Shown here: one piece after another, positions 63,946 to 64,000 of the stretch | Layout of the letters: each line of letters starts with the position of its first letter | Position numbering within the stretch: position 1 is the first letter of the stretch | Assembly: GCF_012976305.1 (NCBI RefSeq) | Contig: NZ_JABDSR010000005.1 | Location: forward strand, 1 to 64,000 | Direction of reading: 5' to 3' | DNA: 64,000 bases | DNA from: Peptoniphilus faecalis | GTDB taxonomy: Bacteria; Bacillota; Clostridia; Tissierellales; Peptoniphilaceae | Notes under the pieces: model-generated | What the model saw: the letters and a program-made list of their open reading frames with translations, nothing else | The model's database searches: none | Told to the model about the DNA's origin: nothing | Translations under genes and position numbers: made by a program

Positions 63946-64000
63946 ATTATATATAATTGGTCTATAAATTTTATTTAGTCATTAAATAATTATATGCACC

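Overview
The window is a low-GC (roughly 30 %), strictly Gram-positive-type chromosome segment with zinc-type S14 and L36, CIRCE/GroESL, Pho, Ddl/MurF and clostridial small genes. Gene order and protein style point to the Tissierellia, probably a Peptoniphilaceae member. A tryptophanase/tryptophan-transporter pair suggests an indole-forming, amino-acid-fermenting anaerobe such as Peptoniphilus or an indole-positive Anaerococcus. This assignment is an inference from content; no rRNA or tRNA gene was seen.

Layout. 1-4145 is one end of an integrative conjugative element (VirD4 coupling protein, Bro-N antirepressor-like protein, PcfB, DnaC-like ATPase, RepA-type initiator, small Cys-rich protein). 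It has cut a type I restriction methylase gene (hsdM) inside its DPTCG SAM-binding motif. 4987-8809 is a housekeeping operon read leftward: hpt, CPBP protease, sirtuin, methyltransferase, hslO. A rightward DUF4364 regulator is divergent from it. 9455-11837 holds a P-type metal ATPase preceded by a small membrane protein resembling the mycobacterial PacL scaffolds. 11983-18600 is a complete phosphate-starvation locus (pstSCAB-phoU-phoP-phoR) behind an 11-bp-phased Pho-box array; its PstS is circularly permuted. 18668-24490 holds a GcvT-like protein and an ABC exporter with a giant coiled-coil FtsX permease. 24728-28901 holds a YhfC-type membrane protein with a lipoprotein, then a four-domain sulfur oxidoreductase under an ArsR repressor; this sulfur islet is flanked by a 22-bp direct repeat, one copy of which is the 3' end of smpB. 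29059-35568 is a wall-synthesis/RNA-decay operon (small acidic protein, hydrolase, murF, ddl, rnr, smpB). 35675-42506 has a glutaredoxin, a HAAS-type membrane protein, a YabE/3D wall protein, nudix, patatin, mscL, comEB, rnhA and class I aldolase. 42507-45950 is the tryptophanase operon with an unusual repeated leader. 45961-49606 has a GloB-like hydrolase, groES-groEL and ogt. 49650-63660 is the S10-spc-alpha ribosomal super-operon, read leftward from a structured leader, with infA, adk, secY, rpoA and a KOW protein but without map or rpsD.

How it fits together. Most of the window is core genome. The accessory or regulatory novelties are the ICE/hsdM junction, the sulfur islet at smpB, the PacL-like/ATPase pair, the permuted PstS under a Pho-box array, the tnaA leader repeats and the S10 leader. 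Many starts were reset from the longest reading frame using Shine-Dalgarno and promoter positions; these are stated per gene.
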